Origin: an uncultured Lachnospiraceae bacterium
GTDB lineage: Bacteria > Bacillota > Clostridia > Lachnospirales > Lachnospiraceae
NCBI GenBank assembly: GCA_945864145.1
Contig: CAMBAN010000004.1
Span: 1 to 58,688 of the forward strand
DNA length: 58,688 nucleotides
Direction: 5' to 3'
Shown here: positions 32,446-41,580 of the stretch, piece after piece
Numbering within the stretch: position 1 is the first letter of the stretch
Layout: each line of letters starts with the position of its first letter
Notes under the pieces: generated by a model
The model's input: only the letters and a program-made list of their open reading frames with translations
Told to the model about the DNA's origin: nothing
The model's database searches: none
Position numbers and translations under genes: made by a program

Positions 32446-34188
32446 ATGAAGAAGGTATTACTGATAGGCGTTAATGCAAAATATATCCATTCCAATCCGG
32501 CTATCTACAGTCTGCATGCTTATACAAGGATGCAGATGGCTGAAGGTTGGGAGGAGTATCTGCAGCTTGCTGAGTATACGATAAATCAGAATATGGAAAC
32601 GATTTTGGCAGATATTTACGGCAGAAAACCGGATGTAGCTGCCTTTTCCTGTTATATCTGGAATTGGAATATGATACAGGAGCTCATTGTAGAGCTTCCG
32701 AAGGTATTACCGGATATTAAAATATGGCTGGGAGGACCGGAGGTATCCTTTCATGGAGAAAAGCTTTTACAACAGTATCCGGGCGTGCAGGGGATTATGA
32801 TAGGAGAAGGAGAAAAGACATTTGCAGAGCTTTTTTTGCACTATCAGACAGGTACTCCTTCGTTATCCTCTATAAAAGGACTCCTTCTGCCACAGGGGTA
32901 TACAGGTGACAGAACACTGACTGATATCAATGAGGTTCCTTTTTTCTATGATAATCTGGAAAAATTTAAGAATAGAATTATTTATTATGAGTCCCAGCGT
33001 GGGTGTCCGTTTCGCTGTGCTTATTGCCTGTCTTCTATCGACAAGCAGGTGCGTATCAGAGATTTGGATACTGTAAAAAAACATTTGCAGTTCTTTTTGG
33101 ACAACCGGGTTGACCAGGTCAAATTTATTGACAGAACCTTCAATTGCAATGCGAAATATGCATTGGCGGTGTGGAGCTATTTACAAGAACATGACAATGG
33201 TGTCACAAATTTTCATTTTGAAATTGCAGCAGATTTATTAACTGAGGAACAGCTTTCTGTAATGGAAAAAATGAGACCGGGGCTGATACAATTAGAAATA
33301 GGAGTACAGTCCACCAATGAAAAAACATTGCATGTGATTAATCGGTATATGAGTTTGGCACATTTATCTGAGATGGTTGCCAAGATAAAAGGCTTTGGCA
33401 ATATCCATCAGCATTTGGACTTGATTGCGGGGCTTCCTTATGAGGACTATGAGAGCTTTGGACATTCCTTTGATGATGTTTATGCCATGAAACCGGAACA
33501 ACTGCAACTTGGCTTTTTAAAAGTACTAAAAGGTTCTCCAATCGAAGAGCATACACAGGAGTATGGTATCGTATATCAGGAGAAACCACCTTATGAAGTG
33601 CTTGGCACAAATTGGCTTTCTTATGCAGAGATCTTGAAGTTAAAGGGTGTTGAGGAAATGGTAGAGCTGTATTATAACAGTCTGCAGTTTGTACATTCCA
33701 TACCTGTTTTAGAAAAGTGTTTTACTTCTTCGTTTGCCATGTATGAGGCACTTGCAGACTATTATAAAAGAAAGGGCTATTTTGTCCAGACACCGGCAAG
33801 GAGCTATCGTTATCAGGTGCTTTTGGAATTTATGGATGAGGTAGATGTGACAAAGCATGATTTATTTGCAGAGTGTCTGACCTTTGACTTATATTTAAGA
33901 GAGAATTTGAAAAGCAGACCGGATTTTATGAAAGATATGTCAGAAAAGCAGGCTGTAAAAGATTTTTACAGGCAGGAAGCTGAAAGACATACTTATTTAA
34001 AGGATTATGAGAGCTATAATGGTGTGCAGCTTGCAAAAATGACGCATATGGAATGTTTTTCCTACGAGGTGTGGGGAACAGGTATAAAGCTGGAAAAACC
34101 GGTTTATTTGCTATTTGATTATAAGCATAGAAATCCGCTGACCTATGATGCACAGTTTTTTGTGATAGAGGAGAACATATATGAATAA
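32446..34188 (+). CDS. B12-binding-domain radical-SAM protein (DUF4080 type)
   Basis: 580 residues. The N-terminal 140 residues form a Rossmann-like cobalamin-binding domain (KVLLIGVNAKYIHSNPAIYS, IWLGGPEVSF). A radical-SAM barrel follows with RGCPFRCAYCLS (CxxxCxxC, about residue 186). The C-terminal 200 residues are the DUF4080-type extension. The classical DxHxxG of base-off B12 binding is not seen. Common in clostridia; no substrate is known. Its end overlaps the nth gene by 8 bp. Confidence 0.88.
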   Translation: MKKVLLIGVNAKYIHSNPAIYSLHAYTRMQMAEGWEEYLQLAEYTINQNMETILADIYGRKPDVAAFSCYIWNWNMIQELIVELPKVLPDIKIWLGGPEVSFHGEKLLQQYPGVQGIMIGEGEKTFAELFLHYQTGTPSLSSIKGLLLPQGYTGDRTLTDINEVPFFYDNLEKFKNRIIYYESQRGCPFRCAYCLSSIDKQVRIRDLDTVKKHLQFFLDNRVDQVKFIDRTFNCNAKYALAVWSYLQEHDNGVTNFHFEIAADLLTEEQLSVMEKMRPGLIQLEIGVQSTNEKTLHVINRYMSLAHLSEMVAKIKGFGNIHQHLDLIAGLPYEDYESFGHSFDDVYAMKPEQLQLGFLKVLKGSPIEEHTQEYGIVYQEKPPYEVLGTNWLSYAEILKLKGVEEMVELYYNSLQFVHSIPVLEKCFTSSFAMYEALADYYKRKGYFVQTPARSYRYQVLLEFMDEVDVTKHDLFAECLTFDLYLRENLKSRPDFMKDMSEKQAVKDFYRQEAERHTYLKDYESYNGVQLAKMTHMECFSYEVWGTGIKLEKPVYLLFDYKHRNPLTYDAQFFVIEENIYE

Positions 34189-34822
34189 AAGGACACAGGC
34201 TATTTTAGACAAGCTGGATGAACAATATGGAGTAGATGTAGTCTGCCATTTACATTATAAAGAACCTTGGCAGCTATTGATTGCTACGATTTTGAGCGCA
34301 CAATGTACAGATGCCAGGGTTAATCTTGTGACACCGGAGTTATTTCAAAAATATCCAACGATTGAAGCCTTTGCCAACGCAGATATAGAAGAAATGGAAC
34401 AGGCTATTCATTCTATCGGTTTTTATCATAACAAGGCAAGAAATCTGATTGCCTGCTGTGAAAGACTTCATATGGAGTATCATGACGAATTACCATCTGC
34501 CATTGAGGATTTAACAAGCCTTGCCGGTGTAGGAAGAAAAACGGCAAATGTTATTCGGGGAAATATTTTTCATGAACCAAGTATTGTAGTAGATACGCAT
34601 GTGAAACGCATTAGTAAAAGACTTGGATTTACAAAGGAAGAGGACCCTGTAAAGGTAGAGCAGGATTTGATGAAGGTACTGCCAAAAGAAAACTGGATTC
34701 GATACAATATTCAGATTATTTCTTTTGGAAGAGAAATCTGTAAGGCACCAACACCTAAATGTGAAATGTGCTTTTTATCGCAATACTGCAAAAGTACAGA
34801 TGGTAAAGGAAAAAAGAAATGA
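34181..34822 (+). CDS. nth: Endonuclease III
   Basis: 213 residues. The helix-hairpin-helix LAGVGRKTANVI carries the catalytic Lys, VDTHVKRIS the catalytic Asp, and the [4Fe-4S] cluster is C-x6-C-x2-C-x5-C (CKAPTPKCEMCFLSQYC). It removes oxidised pyrimidines in base excision repair. It overlaps the genes on both sides (8 bp and ATGA), so it is part of an operon with the radical-SAM and exonuclease genes. Confidence 0.96.
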   Translation: MNKRTQAILDKLDEQYGVDVVCHLHYKEPWQLLIATILSAQCTDARVNLVTPELFQKYPTIEAFANADIEEMEQAIHSIGFYHNKARNLIACCERLHMEYHDELPSAIEDLTSLAGVGRKTANVIRGNIFHEPSIVVDTHVKRISKRLGFTKEEDPVKVEQDLMKVLPKENWIRYNIQIISFGREICKAPTPKCEMCFLSQYCKSTDGKGKKK

Positions 34823-35574
34823 TAAACGATTATACAGTAATTGATTTAGAAACGACCGGATTAAATCCGAAGCTGGATAAAATCATAGAAATCGGTGGCG
34901 TAAAGGTGCGAGAGGGAAGTGTGGTGGAAGAGTTCAATACCTTTGTAAACCCTGGTAGAAAGCTTTCTGAACGTATCATTGAACTGACTGGAATTACAGA
35001 CGAGGAAGTAGAAAATGCTCCTTACATAGAGGAAATATTATCGGAATTTTTGGCATTTATTGGTGAGGATATCTTGCTTGGGCATAATTTGATTTTTGAT
35101 TACTCCTTTGTGAAAAAAGCAGTCGTCAATCAAAAGCTTACTTTTGAAAAAATGGGGATTGATACCCTGCGTATCGCCAGAAGGTTTTTGACAGATTTGG
35201 AAAGTCGAAATTTAGGTTTCCTTTGCAATCATTATGGTATTTCCCTTTCTGCGCACAGAGCCTGTAATGATGCGAGAGCAACGCATGAGCTTTATCAAAA
35301 GATGGCAGAACAATTTTATGAAAAAGAAAATACTACTTTTGGTCCGATAGCATTAAATTATCAGGTCAAAAGGGAAACACCGATTACACCAAGACAAAAG
35401 TCCTTTTTGCTTAGTATTGTGGCAAGAAACGGAATTGGTATAGAAGAAACAAAAGAGGCTGTTTATATAAAACCTGACCATATTTGCATTATGCAGGAAA
35501 CCGATGTGAATAAGATGACAAAAAATGAAGCAAGTCGCCTTATTGACCACTTGCTTTCAAATTACGGACGATAG
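34819..35574 (+). CDS. DnaQ-like 3'-5' exonuclease (DEDDh)
   Basis: 251 residues. Exo I DLETTG (residues 8-13), Exo II HNLIFD and Exo III HRACNDAR with the His give the DEDDh set of the PolC/DnaQ-epsilon family. About 70 C-terminal residues after the exonuclease domain (from GPIALNYQVKRE) are an extra part of unknown role. Overlaps the nth stop. The last 35 bp overlap the convergent gene 35540-36148. Confidence 0.9.
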   Translation: MINDYTVIDLETTGLNPKLDKIIEIGGVKVREGSVVEEFNTFVNPGRKLSERIIELTGITDEEVENAPYIEEILSEFLAFIGEDILLGHNLIFDYSFVKKAVVNQKLTFEKMGIDTLRIARRFLTDLESRNLGFLCNHYGISLSAHRACNDARATHELYQKMAEQFYEKENTTFGPIALNYQVKRETPITPRQKSFLLSIVARNGIGIEETKEAVYIKPDHICIMQETDVNKMTKNEASRLIDHLLSNYGR

Positions 35575-36148
35575 AATCTTTCATCAGTGTGTGAAGGGAT
35601 TCTGCCTGTTTAATAAGGTCATTTACCTTTGCTCCTTCATTTTGCTCCTGATAAAGAGATGCTAACAGATAGTATGATTTGCTGATATCAGTACCTGTAG
35701 AAACTGCAAATTCCAACAGCATGATGGCAGCCTGTTTCTCGTTTACTGCTACAAGCCTTTCAGCCAGCTTTTGCAAAATAGTAACTAAATTAGTGTAATG
35801 AGAATCATAATCGCTTAATATAGTAATATTAGCAGTACCATAGGTAAGCTTTAAATCTGTATTGCTGATGCCTGTCAGATTGACGATTTTCTCTTTGGAA
35901 AGGTCCTGCAAATCTTTCAGATATGCATCGATTTCCTCGGTTCTGTGTGCAGGACTTAAGGAAAGGATTTCGTCAGGAATGGTGATATAGTTCAGATTGT
36001 CCAGACTTTTTTTGCGGACAAAATTAGCTTTACGCTCCTTTTCATAGTAGCTGTCCATAGGAACGGTATCCCGGTGAATACTCCTTCTGATAATCAAGGA
36101 AAATAATCCCAGTGCTGCTACAAAACTTGCCAAAAATCTAAAATTCAT
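35540..36148 (-). CDS. Hypothetical membrane-anchored protein
   Basis: 202 residues. A hydrophobic N-terminal helix (FLASFVAALGLFSLII) anchors it, followed by a helical, charged domain including SPAHRTEEIDAYLKDLQDLSKEKI. A later segment (KLAERLVAVNEKQAAIMLLEFAV, then YYLLASLYQEQ) resembles TPR-like helical hairpins. It is divergent from the small protein at 36196. Function unknown. Confidence 0.7.
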   Translation of the reverse strand: MNFRFLASFVAALGLFSLIIRRSIHRDTVPMDSYYEKERKANFVRKKSLDNLNYITIPDEILSLSPAHRTEEIDAYLKDLQDLSKEKIVNLTGISNTDLKLTYGTANITILSDYDSHYTNLVTILQKLAERLVAVNEKQAAIMLLEFAVSTGTDISKSYYLLASLYQEQNEGAKVNDLIKQAESLHTLMKDSIVRNLKASGQ

Positions 36149-36195
36149 TTATAATATCCTTTCAGTAATATGAGAATTGGAGGTCTTGTATCGAT

Positions 36196-36297
36196 ATGCA
36201 TAATAAGAAAACACAACGTATTATTTCTGGTATCATTGTTGTTATTTTAGTGCTTGCAATGGTTATTCCAAGCTTTCTTTCTATTTTGGGTGTTTAG
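36196..36297 (+). CDS. 33-residue single-helix membrane miniprotein
   Basis: A frame too short for most gene callers: a basic start (MHNKKTQR) then one continuous membrane helix (IISGIIVVILVLAMVIPSFL), with GGAGG 12 bp upstream. It starts 47 bp from the divergent hypothetical gene and 94 bp ahead of the VanW gene. The sequence has the form of a real single-pass protein, with a short basic inside end. Confidence 0.55.
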   Translation: MHNKKTQRIISGIIVVILVLAMVIPSFLSILGV

Positions 36298-36390
36298 GTA
36301 TAGTGCATAAGTGATACATCTGTTATCTCTTATATTATACAACAAATATTATGTAAATTAAAGAATAGTTTGAAAATATAAGGATTTGAT

Positions 36391-37944
36391 TTGAAAATGA
36401 AAAAGAATTGGGGAAAGAAAATCAGTCTTTTTGCGGTTTTGAGTGTTATGGTAGTTTTTTGTGTATGTGCAAGGAAGTCGCAGGTACTTCTTGCAGAAGC
36501 AAAGCAACAGGATGAAACTGTATTAGACGGTGTTTATATAGAGGACATTTCTCTCGCAGGTATGACCAAGGAGCAGGCTAAGGTCGCAGTCGGAGCGTAT
36601 GTGGAGGAGTTAAAGACCAGAGTGGTGACCTTTGGAGCAGTGGAAGAGCATTATATTGCCATTGTTGCAGGAGATTTGGGACTGACCTGGACGAATGAAG
36701 AGGTTATTGATGAAGCAGTAGCTCTTGGTAAGGATGGCAATATAGTGGAAAGATATAAGGCTATTCAGGATTTGAAGCATGGAAATAAAGTATATGACTT
36801 GGAGCTTGCGTTTGATAAAGAGCTTATTCGTAATGTTTTGGAAGAACAGTGTACGGCATATGATGTACCGGCTGTCAATTATACCCTGAAAAAGACAGAG
36901 AATGGATTTGAGGTCATCGAGGGACAAACAGGACTTGCTGTTAATGTAGAGGAGTCTCTGACCAATATATATGACTATTTAACAACTGACTGGGACTTTG
37001 CGGATGCATCGATTGATTTGCAGGTTGAAGTAACGCAGCCAAAGGGCGATGAGGAACAGCTTTCTGAGGTATCTGATGTGCTTGGCACATATACAACAAG
37101 CTATGCGGCAAGCAGTGCTGCCAGATGTAAAAACGTAGAAAACGGCACCAGTAGAATTAATGGGGTGACGTTATATCCGGGAGAAGAATTTTCAGCCTGT
37201 GATACCATGAAACCTTTTACAGAATCAAATGGCTATTATCCGGCTGGCGCATACTTAAATGGTAAAGTCATTGAAAGTATCGGTGGTGGAATTTGTCAGG
37301 TATCGACAACTCTTTATAATGCATTACTGCTTTCTGAATTGGAGATTACCCAAAGAAGCAGCCATTCTATGATTGTGGATTATGTAGAACCTTCTATGGA
37401 TGCAGCGATTGCGGAAAATGGTGGAAAAGATTTGAAGTTCGTTAATAATCTGGATTATCCGATTTATATAGAAGGGTATACTGCAAATAAAAAGGTTACT
37501 TTTGTAATCTATGGGGTAGAGACTAGAGACAGTACCCATAAAGTAAGCTTTGAAAGTGAGACTTTAAGCGTAACAAAGCCTAATGGCGAGGTGATTACGA
37601 CAACAGGCAGTCAACCGGTTGGATATATTGATGTGCAAAAGGCACACACGGGTTATACGGCTCAGTTATGGAAAATCGTGACAGAAAACGGAGTAGAGGT
37701 TTCCAGAGAAGTAATTAACAAGAGTACGTATTCTGCTTCACCAAGAACAGCAACCGTCGGCGTGGCTACTTCCGATGCTGTTTATGCAGCAAGAATACAG
37801 GCTGCAATTGCTACAGGCAGTATTGATACAGTGAAAGCAGAAGTAGCAGCGATTAAGGCAGAGGAAATGCAGGCAGCCCAGCAGCAGGCAGCGATACAGG
37901 CGATTTTAGAAGCTCAGCAGCAGTTGCCGGTTGAGCAGCCGTAA
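36391..37944 (+). CDS. VanW-family cell-wall protein with G5-like C-terminus
   Basis: 517 residues. One N-terminal membrane helix (about 10-28), a putative peptidoglycan-binding region (about 80-220), the VanW domain (SRINGVTLYPGEEFSACDTM, GGGICQVSTTLYNALL, about residues 245-370), then a G5-like segment (TENGVEVSREVINKSTY) and an Ala/Gln-rich tail. Despite the name, most VanW proteins are unrelated to vancomycin resistance. Start is ambiguous: TTG 36391 has AAGGA 6 bp upstream; ATG 36397 is also possible. Confidence 0.88.
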   Translation: MKMKKNWGKKISLFAVLSVMVVFCVCARKSQVLLAEAKQQDETVLDGVYIEDISLAGMTKEQAKVAVGAYVEELKTRVVTFGAVEEHYIAIVAGDLGLTWTNEEVIDEAVALGKDGNIVERYKAIQDLKHGNKVYDLELAFDKELIRNVLEEQCTAYDVPAVNYTLKKTENGFEVIEGQTGLAVNVEESLTNIYDYLTTDWDFADASIDLQVEVTQPKGDEEQLSEVSDVLGTYTTSYAASSAARCKNVENGTSRINGVTLYPGEEFSACDTMKPFTESNGYYPAGAYLNGKVIESIGGGICQVSTTLYNALLLSELEITQRSSHSMIVDYVEPSMDAAIAENGGKDLKFVNNLDYPIYIEGYTANKKVTFVIYGVETRDSTHKVSFESETLSVTKPNGEVITTTGSQPVGYIDVQKAHTGYTAQLWKIVTENGVEVSREVINKSTYSASPRTATVGVATSDAVYAARIQAAIATGSIDTVKAEVAAIKAEEMQAAQQQAAIQAILEAQQQLPVEQP

Positions 37945-37972
37945 GATAGTACAAAGGAAGGATTTTGATATC

Positions 37973-39001
37973 ATGAATTGTGGAAAGGTTTCTGAAAGCA
38001 TTTATAATAGAACCGTTTATAAAACAATACAAACAACTGGATATCATGATATAGAAAAAACAAATGGCGCAGGTCTGGGGGCAGACTGCGCTATTTTGGC
38101 TTCCGGAGAATATCATATCGTACAGGCGCAAGGTACTGCATTTGGCAGAGATGTTTTTATGGCGGCACGAGCGGTAATCGACGCTTTGAACCGAATAGCG
38201 GCATACGGTGTGGATCTTCGGTCAGAGAGAAGCTCTGATACTAAGGTACAGATTTCTTTGCAGATAAGTATGGCACAAAATATGCGGGAAGCAAAGCTAC
38301 GTGCGATGTTATCTTATCTTACAGAAATGACAGCGGGCTTAAAAATGCCTGTTGCTCAGGTGGATGCACAGGTACTTCCACAGCTGGATCATGAAGCGAT
38401 GGCAACGGCATTTGTAGTAGTAAGTACAAAGGAAAAGTTATTGATGCAGGGTAAAGCAAAGCCGGAACAGGATGTCGTGATGACCAAGTGGATGGCACTG
38501 GAAGGAACTGCCTTGCTTGCGCATCGGAAAAAGGATGAGCTTGCTAACAGATATCCACTAAATCTTGTAGAAGAGGCGATGAACTATGATAAATACTTAT
38601 CTATAATTCCGGAGGCCGCCACCGCCGCAAAGTCCGACGTGAGTGCGATGCAGGTAGTCAGAGACGGAGGTATTTTTGGCGGACTTTGGCAGCTTGCAGA
38701 GAAAAACGGCGTTGGACTGGTCATAGACTTGAAAAAAATAGCAGTGAAACAGGAAACAATAGAGGTCTGTGAATTTTTTGATAGTAATCCATATAAGCTG
38801 ATATCAGGAGGAAGCCTCTTACTGGCAACAGAGAAAGGTGCTCATTTGGTATCAAAGCTGGAGGCAGAAGGGATTCCGGCTATAATTATTGGCCGTACGA
38901 CGGCAAATAATGACAGAATTGTAGAAAATGAGGAAGAAACAAGATTTTTAGAGCCGGTAAGAGAGGACGAAATCTACCAGGTGCTATATAAAGAGGCATA
39001 G
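37973..39001 (+). CDS. AIR-synthase-related protein (HypE/ThiL fold)
   Basis: 342 residues from ATG 37973 (AAGGAAGGA upstream); an earlier frame start at 37931 overlaps the VanW stop and has no ribosome site. The N-terminal half carries acidic residues and a dimer-type strand set; the C-terminal half matches the AIR-synthase C domain (GGIFGGLWQLAEKNGVGLVIDL, LLLATEKGAHLVSKLEAEGIPA). It is not PurM, HypE or ThiL by context. Since [NiFe] hydrogenase and thiamine genes are absent here, its substrate is unknown. It may belong with the Lrp gene that follows. Confidence 0.8.
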   Translation: MNCGKVSESIYNRTVYKTIQTTGYHDIEKTNGAGLGADCAILASGEYHIVQAQGTAFGRDVFMAARAVIDALNRIAAYGVDLRSERSSDTKVQISLQISMAQNMREAKLRAMLSYLTEMTAGLKMPVAQVDAQVLPQLDHEAMATAFVVVSTKEKLLMQGKAKPEQDVVMTKWMALEGTALLAHRKKDELANRYPLNLVEEAMNYDKYLSIIPEAATAAKSDVSAMQVVRDGGIFGGLWQLAEKNGVGLVIDLKKIAVKQETIEVCEFFDSNPYKLISGGSLLLATEKGAHLVSKLEAEGIPAIIIGRTTANNDRIVENEEETRFLEPVREDEIYQVLYKEA

Positions 39002-39043
39002 GCATATTGTTTGATTTAGCAGAAAAAGAAAAGGAGAGAAGAA

Positions 39044-39526
39044 ATGAGAGAACAGATTTTATCTATAATAGAAAAAAACAGTCGTATTGATTTAAAAGAA
39101 CTTGCCATTATCTTAGGAGCAGATGAAGTGACTATTGTGAATGAAATGGCTCAGATGGAGAAGGAAGGCATTATTTGTGGTTATCATACCTTGATTGATT
39201 GGGAAAAAACCAATGTAGAAAAGGTGAATGCATTAATTGAAGTTCGTGTCACTCCACAAAGAGGTCATGGATTTGATAATATTGCAGAAAGAATTTACAA
39301 ATATCCGGAAGTACATGCAGTATACTTAATTTCCGGTGGATACGACCTGTTAGTCAGCTTAGAAGGCAAATCCTTAAAAGAGGTTTCTAATTTTGTGTCT
39401 GATAAATTATCTACTTTGGATTCTGTCCTTAGTACCGCAACACATTTTATCTTAAAGAAATACAAAGACCACGGTACTATTTTAGACAAGAAGGATGTAG
39501 ATGAAAGGATACAGGTGACACCATGA
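39044..39526 (+). CDS. Lrp/AsnC-family regulator
   Basis: 160 residues: N-terminal winged helix (LKELAIILGADEVTIVNEMAQM, about 18-39) and a C-terminal RAM (ACT-like) ligand domain about 65-140 (NALIEVRVTPQRGHGFDNIA, VYLISGGYDLLVSLEG). Its stop overlaps the aminotransferase start (ATGA), so it very likely regulates that gene in response to an amino acid. Confidence 0.9.
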   Translation: MREQILSIIEKNSRIDLKELAIILGADEVTIVNEMAQMEKEGIICGYHTLIDWEKTNVEKVNALIEVRVTPQRGHGFDNIAERIYKYPEVHAVYLISGGYDLLVSLEGKSLKEVSNFVSDKLSTLDSVLSTATHFILKKYKDHGTILDKKDVDERIQVTP

Positions 39527-40695
39527 GAAATCCATTAGCAAAAAAAGTTGTAGAAATGAAGCCTTCAGGCATTCGTAAGTTTTTTGACATTGTAAGCGAG
39601 ATGAAGGATGCCATTTCTCTTGGTGTAGGTGAACCTGACTTTGAGACACCCTGGCACATCAGAGATGAGGGTATTTATTCTTTGGAAAAAGGAAAAACCT
39701 TTTATACCTCTAATGCAGGTCTGAAGGAATTAAAAATAGAAATTTGTAACTATTTAAAGAGAAGATATGATATTTCTTATCATTTTCAGGATGAAGTTTT
39801 GGTAACGGTTGGTGGCTCAGAGGCGATAGATATAGCATTAAGGGCTATGATTGAGCCTGGCGATGAAGTCCTCATTCCACAGCCAAGCTATGTTTCCTAT
39901 GAGCCTTGTGCTGTGCTTGCAGGAGCTAAGCCTGTTATTATTGAACTCAAGCATGAAAATCAGTTCCGTTTAACAGCGCAGGAATTAGAGGATGCCATTA
40001 CAGATAAAACAAAAATTCTGATTTTACCTTTCCCTAATAATCCAACAGGTGCCATTATGGAGAGAAAGGATTTAGAGGAAATTGCAAAGGTCATTGAAAA
40101 ACATGATTTGTTTGTAATCTCAGATGAAATTTATTCTGAGTTAAATTACACAGAAAAGCATGTTTCTATTGTGAATATTCCCGGAATGCAGGAAAGGACA
40201 ATTTTAATCAATGGTTTCTCAAAATCCTATGCAATGACCGGATGGAGACTTGGCTATGCCTGTGGACCGGAGGCTATTATTACACAGATGACTAAAATCC
40301 ACCAGTTCTGTATTATGTGTGCACCGACTACTTCACAATATGCTGCAGTAGAAGCCTTGAAAAATGGTGACGAGGATGTTGCCATGATGAGAGATGCTTA
40401 CAATCAGAGAAGACGTTACCTGGTGCATGCTTTTAAGGAAATGGGCTTGGAGTGTTTTGAGCCTTTTGGTGCTTTTTACATATTCCCATGCATCAAAGAA
40501 TTTGGTATGACAAGCGAAGAATTTGCTACCAGATTTTTGATGGAGGAAAAGGTAGCTGTTGTGCCTGGAACTGCTTTTGGAGATTGTGGAGAGGGCTTTA
40601 TCCGCATTTCTTATGCTTACTCTTTAGAGAAGCTGAAAGTAGCAATTGGCAGATTGGAAAAATTTGTTACTAAATTACGTGAGGAACAAAAGTAA
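39523..40695 (+). CDS. Class I/II PLP-dependent aminotransferase
   Basis: 390 residues of the aspartate-aminotransferase fold: GVGEPDFETPWHI, TVGGSEAIDIALRAMIEPGDE, PFPNNPTGAIM, SDEIYSEL, the PLP lysine in NGFSKSYAMTGWRLGY, and an arginine late (EGFIRISYAYS). Substrate is uncertain (Asp, aromatic or branched). The Lrp gene upstream and coupling suggest an amino-acid-controlled role. TrmL follows with a 1-bp overlap. Confidence 0.9.
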   Translation: MRNPLAKKVVEMKPSGIRKFFDIVSEMKDAISLGVGEPDFETPWHIRDEGIYSLEKGKTFYTSNAGLKELKIEICNYLKRRYDISYHFQDEVLVTVGGSEAIDIALRAMIEPGDEVLIPQPSYVSYEPCAVLAGAKPVIIELKHENQFRLTAQELEDAITDKTKILILPFPNNPTGAIMERKDLEEIAKVIEKHDLFVISDEIYSELNYTEKHVSIVNIPGMQERTILINGFSKSYAMTGWRLGYACGPEAIITQMTKIHQFCIMCAPTTSQYAAVEALKNGDEDVAMMRDAYNQRRRYLVHAFKEMGLECFEPFGAFYIFPCIKEFGMTSEEFATRFLMEEKVAVVPGTAFGDCGEGFIRISYAYSLEKLKVAIGRLEKFVTKLREEQK

Positions 40696-41189
40696 TGAAT
40701 ATCATTTTACATGAGCCGGAAATGCCGGCAAATACCGGCAATATTGGCAGAACCTGTGTGGCGACAAATTCTACCCTGCATTTGATTGAACCTTTGGGCT
40801 TTCGCCTTACCAGCAAGGAACTGAGAAGAGCCGGCATGGATTACTGGGAGCATTTGGATGTCAGAAGATATATAAATTTTGAAGAGTTTCTGGAGAAAAA
40901 TCCAAATGCAAAAATTTGGATGGCAACGACAAAAGCAAAGAAGACCTACACAGAGGCGGAATTTGGACCGGATGACTTTTTGATGTTCGGGAAAGAAAGT
41001 GCAGGAATACCGGAAGAGATTTTAGTAGATTATGAGGACACCTGTATTCGTATCCCTATGCTTGATAAGGTGCGCAGTCTGAATTTATCTAATTCTGTAA
41101 GTATTGTGCTTTACGAGGCGTTGCGACAAAACAATTTTGCCAATATGAAATGTGAAGGAGAGCTTCATCATTTACATTGGAAAGAATAA
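40695..41189 (+). CDS. trmL: tRNA (cytidine(34)-2'-O)-methyltransferase
   Basis: 164 residues of the SPOUT family: EPEMPANTGNIGRTC at the N-terminus, FGKESAGIPEEIL, and the knot region RIPMLDKVRSLNLSNSVSI, which binds SAM. It methylates the wobble 2'-OH of tRNA-Leu. The start overlaps the last base of the aminotransferase stop. Confidence 0.93.
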   Translation: MNIILHEPEMPANTGNIGRTCVATNSTLHLIEPLGFRLTSKELRRAGMDYWEHLDVRRYINFEEFLEKNPNAKIWMATTKAKKTYTEAEFGPDDFLMFGKESAGIPEEILVDYEDTCIRIPMLDKVRSLNLSNSVSIVLYEALRQNNFANMKCEGELHHLHWKE

Positions 41190-41210
41190 AAGAAAACAAT
41201 AACAGAAATG

Positions 41211-41243
41211 GGTATTTTGCTTATGCAGAATACCTGTTTTTTT
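41211..41243 (+). terminator. Intrinsic terminator after trmL
   Basis: GGTATTTTGC pairs with GCAGAATACC around TTAT, followed by seven T. Confidence 0.85.
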
Positions 41244-41382
41244 ATGTTCTCCTTGCGGCGCACTTACAAGCTTTTTGTGCCAAAAATTGATAATACAAGT
41301 GTCAAAACTATCAATAGTGACAATAATAATATAAAAAAGTGCCAAATTATAAAAAAAATATGAAAAAAGAGCAGATGAGCAC

Positions 41383-41411
41383 TTGACGTATATGGTAAAT
41401 ATACATAAAAT
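41383..41411 (+). promoter_or_regulatory. Promoter with internal inverted repeat, sugar operon
   Basis: TTGACG and TAAAAT with a 17-bp spacer. GTATAT-ggtaa-ATATAC (41387-41403) is a 6-5-6 dyad filling the spacer, an ideal place for a repressor. The rest of the 41244-41580 gap holds the operator at 41428, a TGTGC/GCACA hairpin at 41508-41525, and three GTGCCA copies, but no gene. Confidence 0.55.
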
Positions 41412-41427
41412 GGGAATTGTCAGGATA

Positions 41428-41447
41428 CATATTTTGGACAAAATGTG
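41428..41447. promoter_or_regulatory. Operator candidate downstream of the sugar-operon promoter
   Basis: CATATTTTG-GA-CAAAATGTG is a 9-2-9 dyad with one mismatch at about +10 to +30, suitable as a roadblock site for a repressor. Confidence 0.4.
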
Positions 41448-41580
41448 AATAAGTAATAAGATAATCCGTTCATTTCAGCAATTTATGAAAAACAAATGGA
41501 TAAAAATGTGCCATTTTTAGCACAGACAAAAGAATGATATAAAAGTTGATGATAATTTTTAGAAAGAAAGGGATAGGAAG

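Noticed and set aside
41275-41520. GTGCCA copies read as sigma-54 elements (reverse of TGGCAC)
   Set aside because: No TTGC at the required distance and no sigma-54 activator nearby; a sigma-A promoter fits better.
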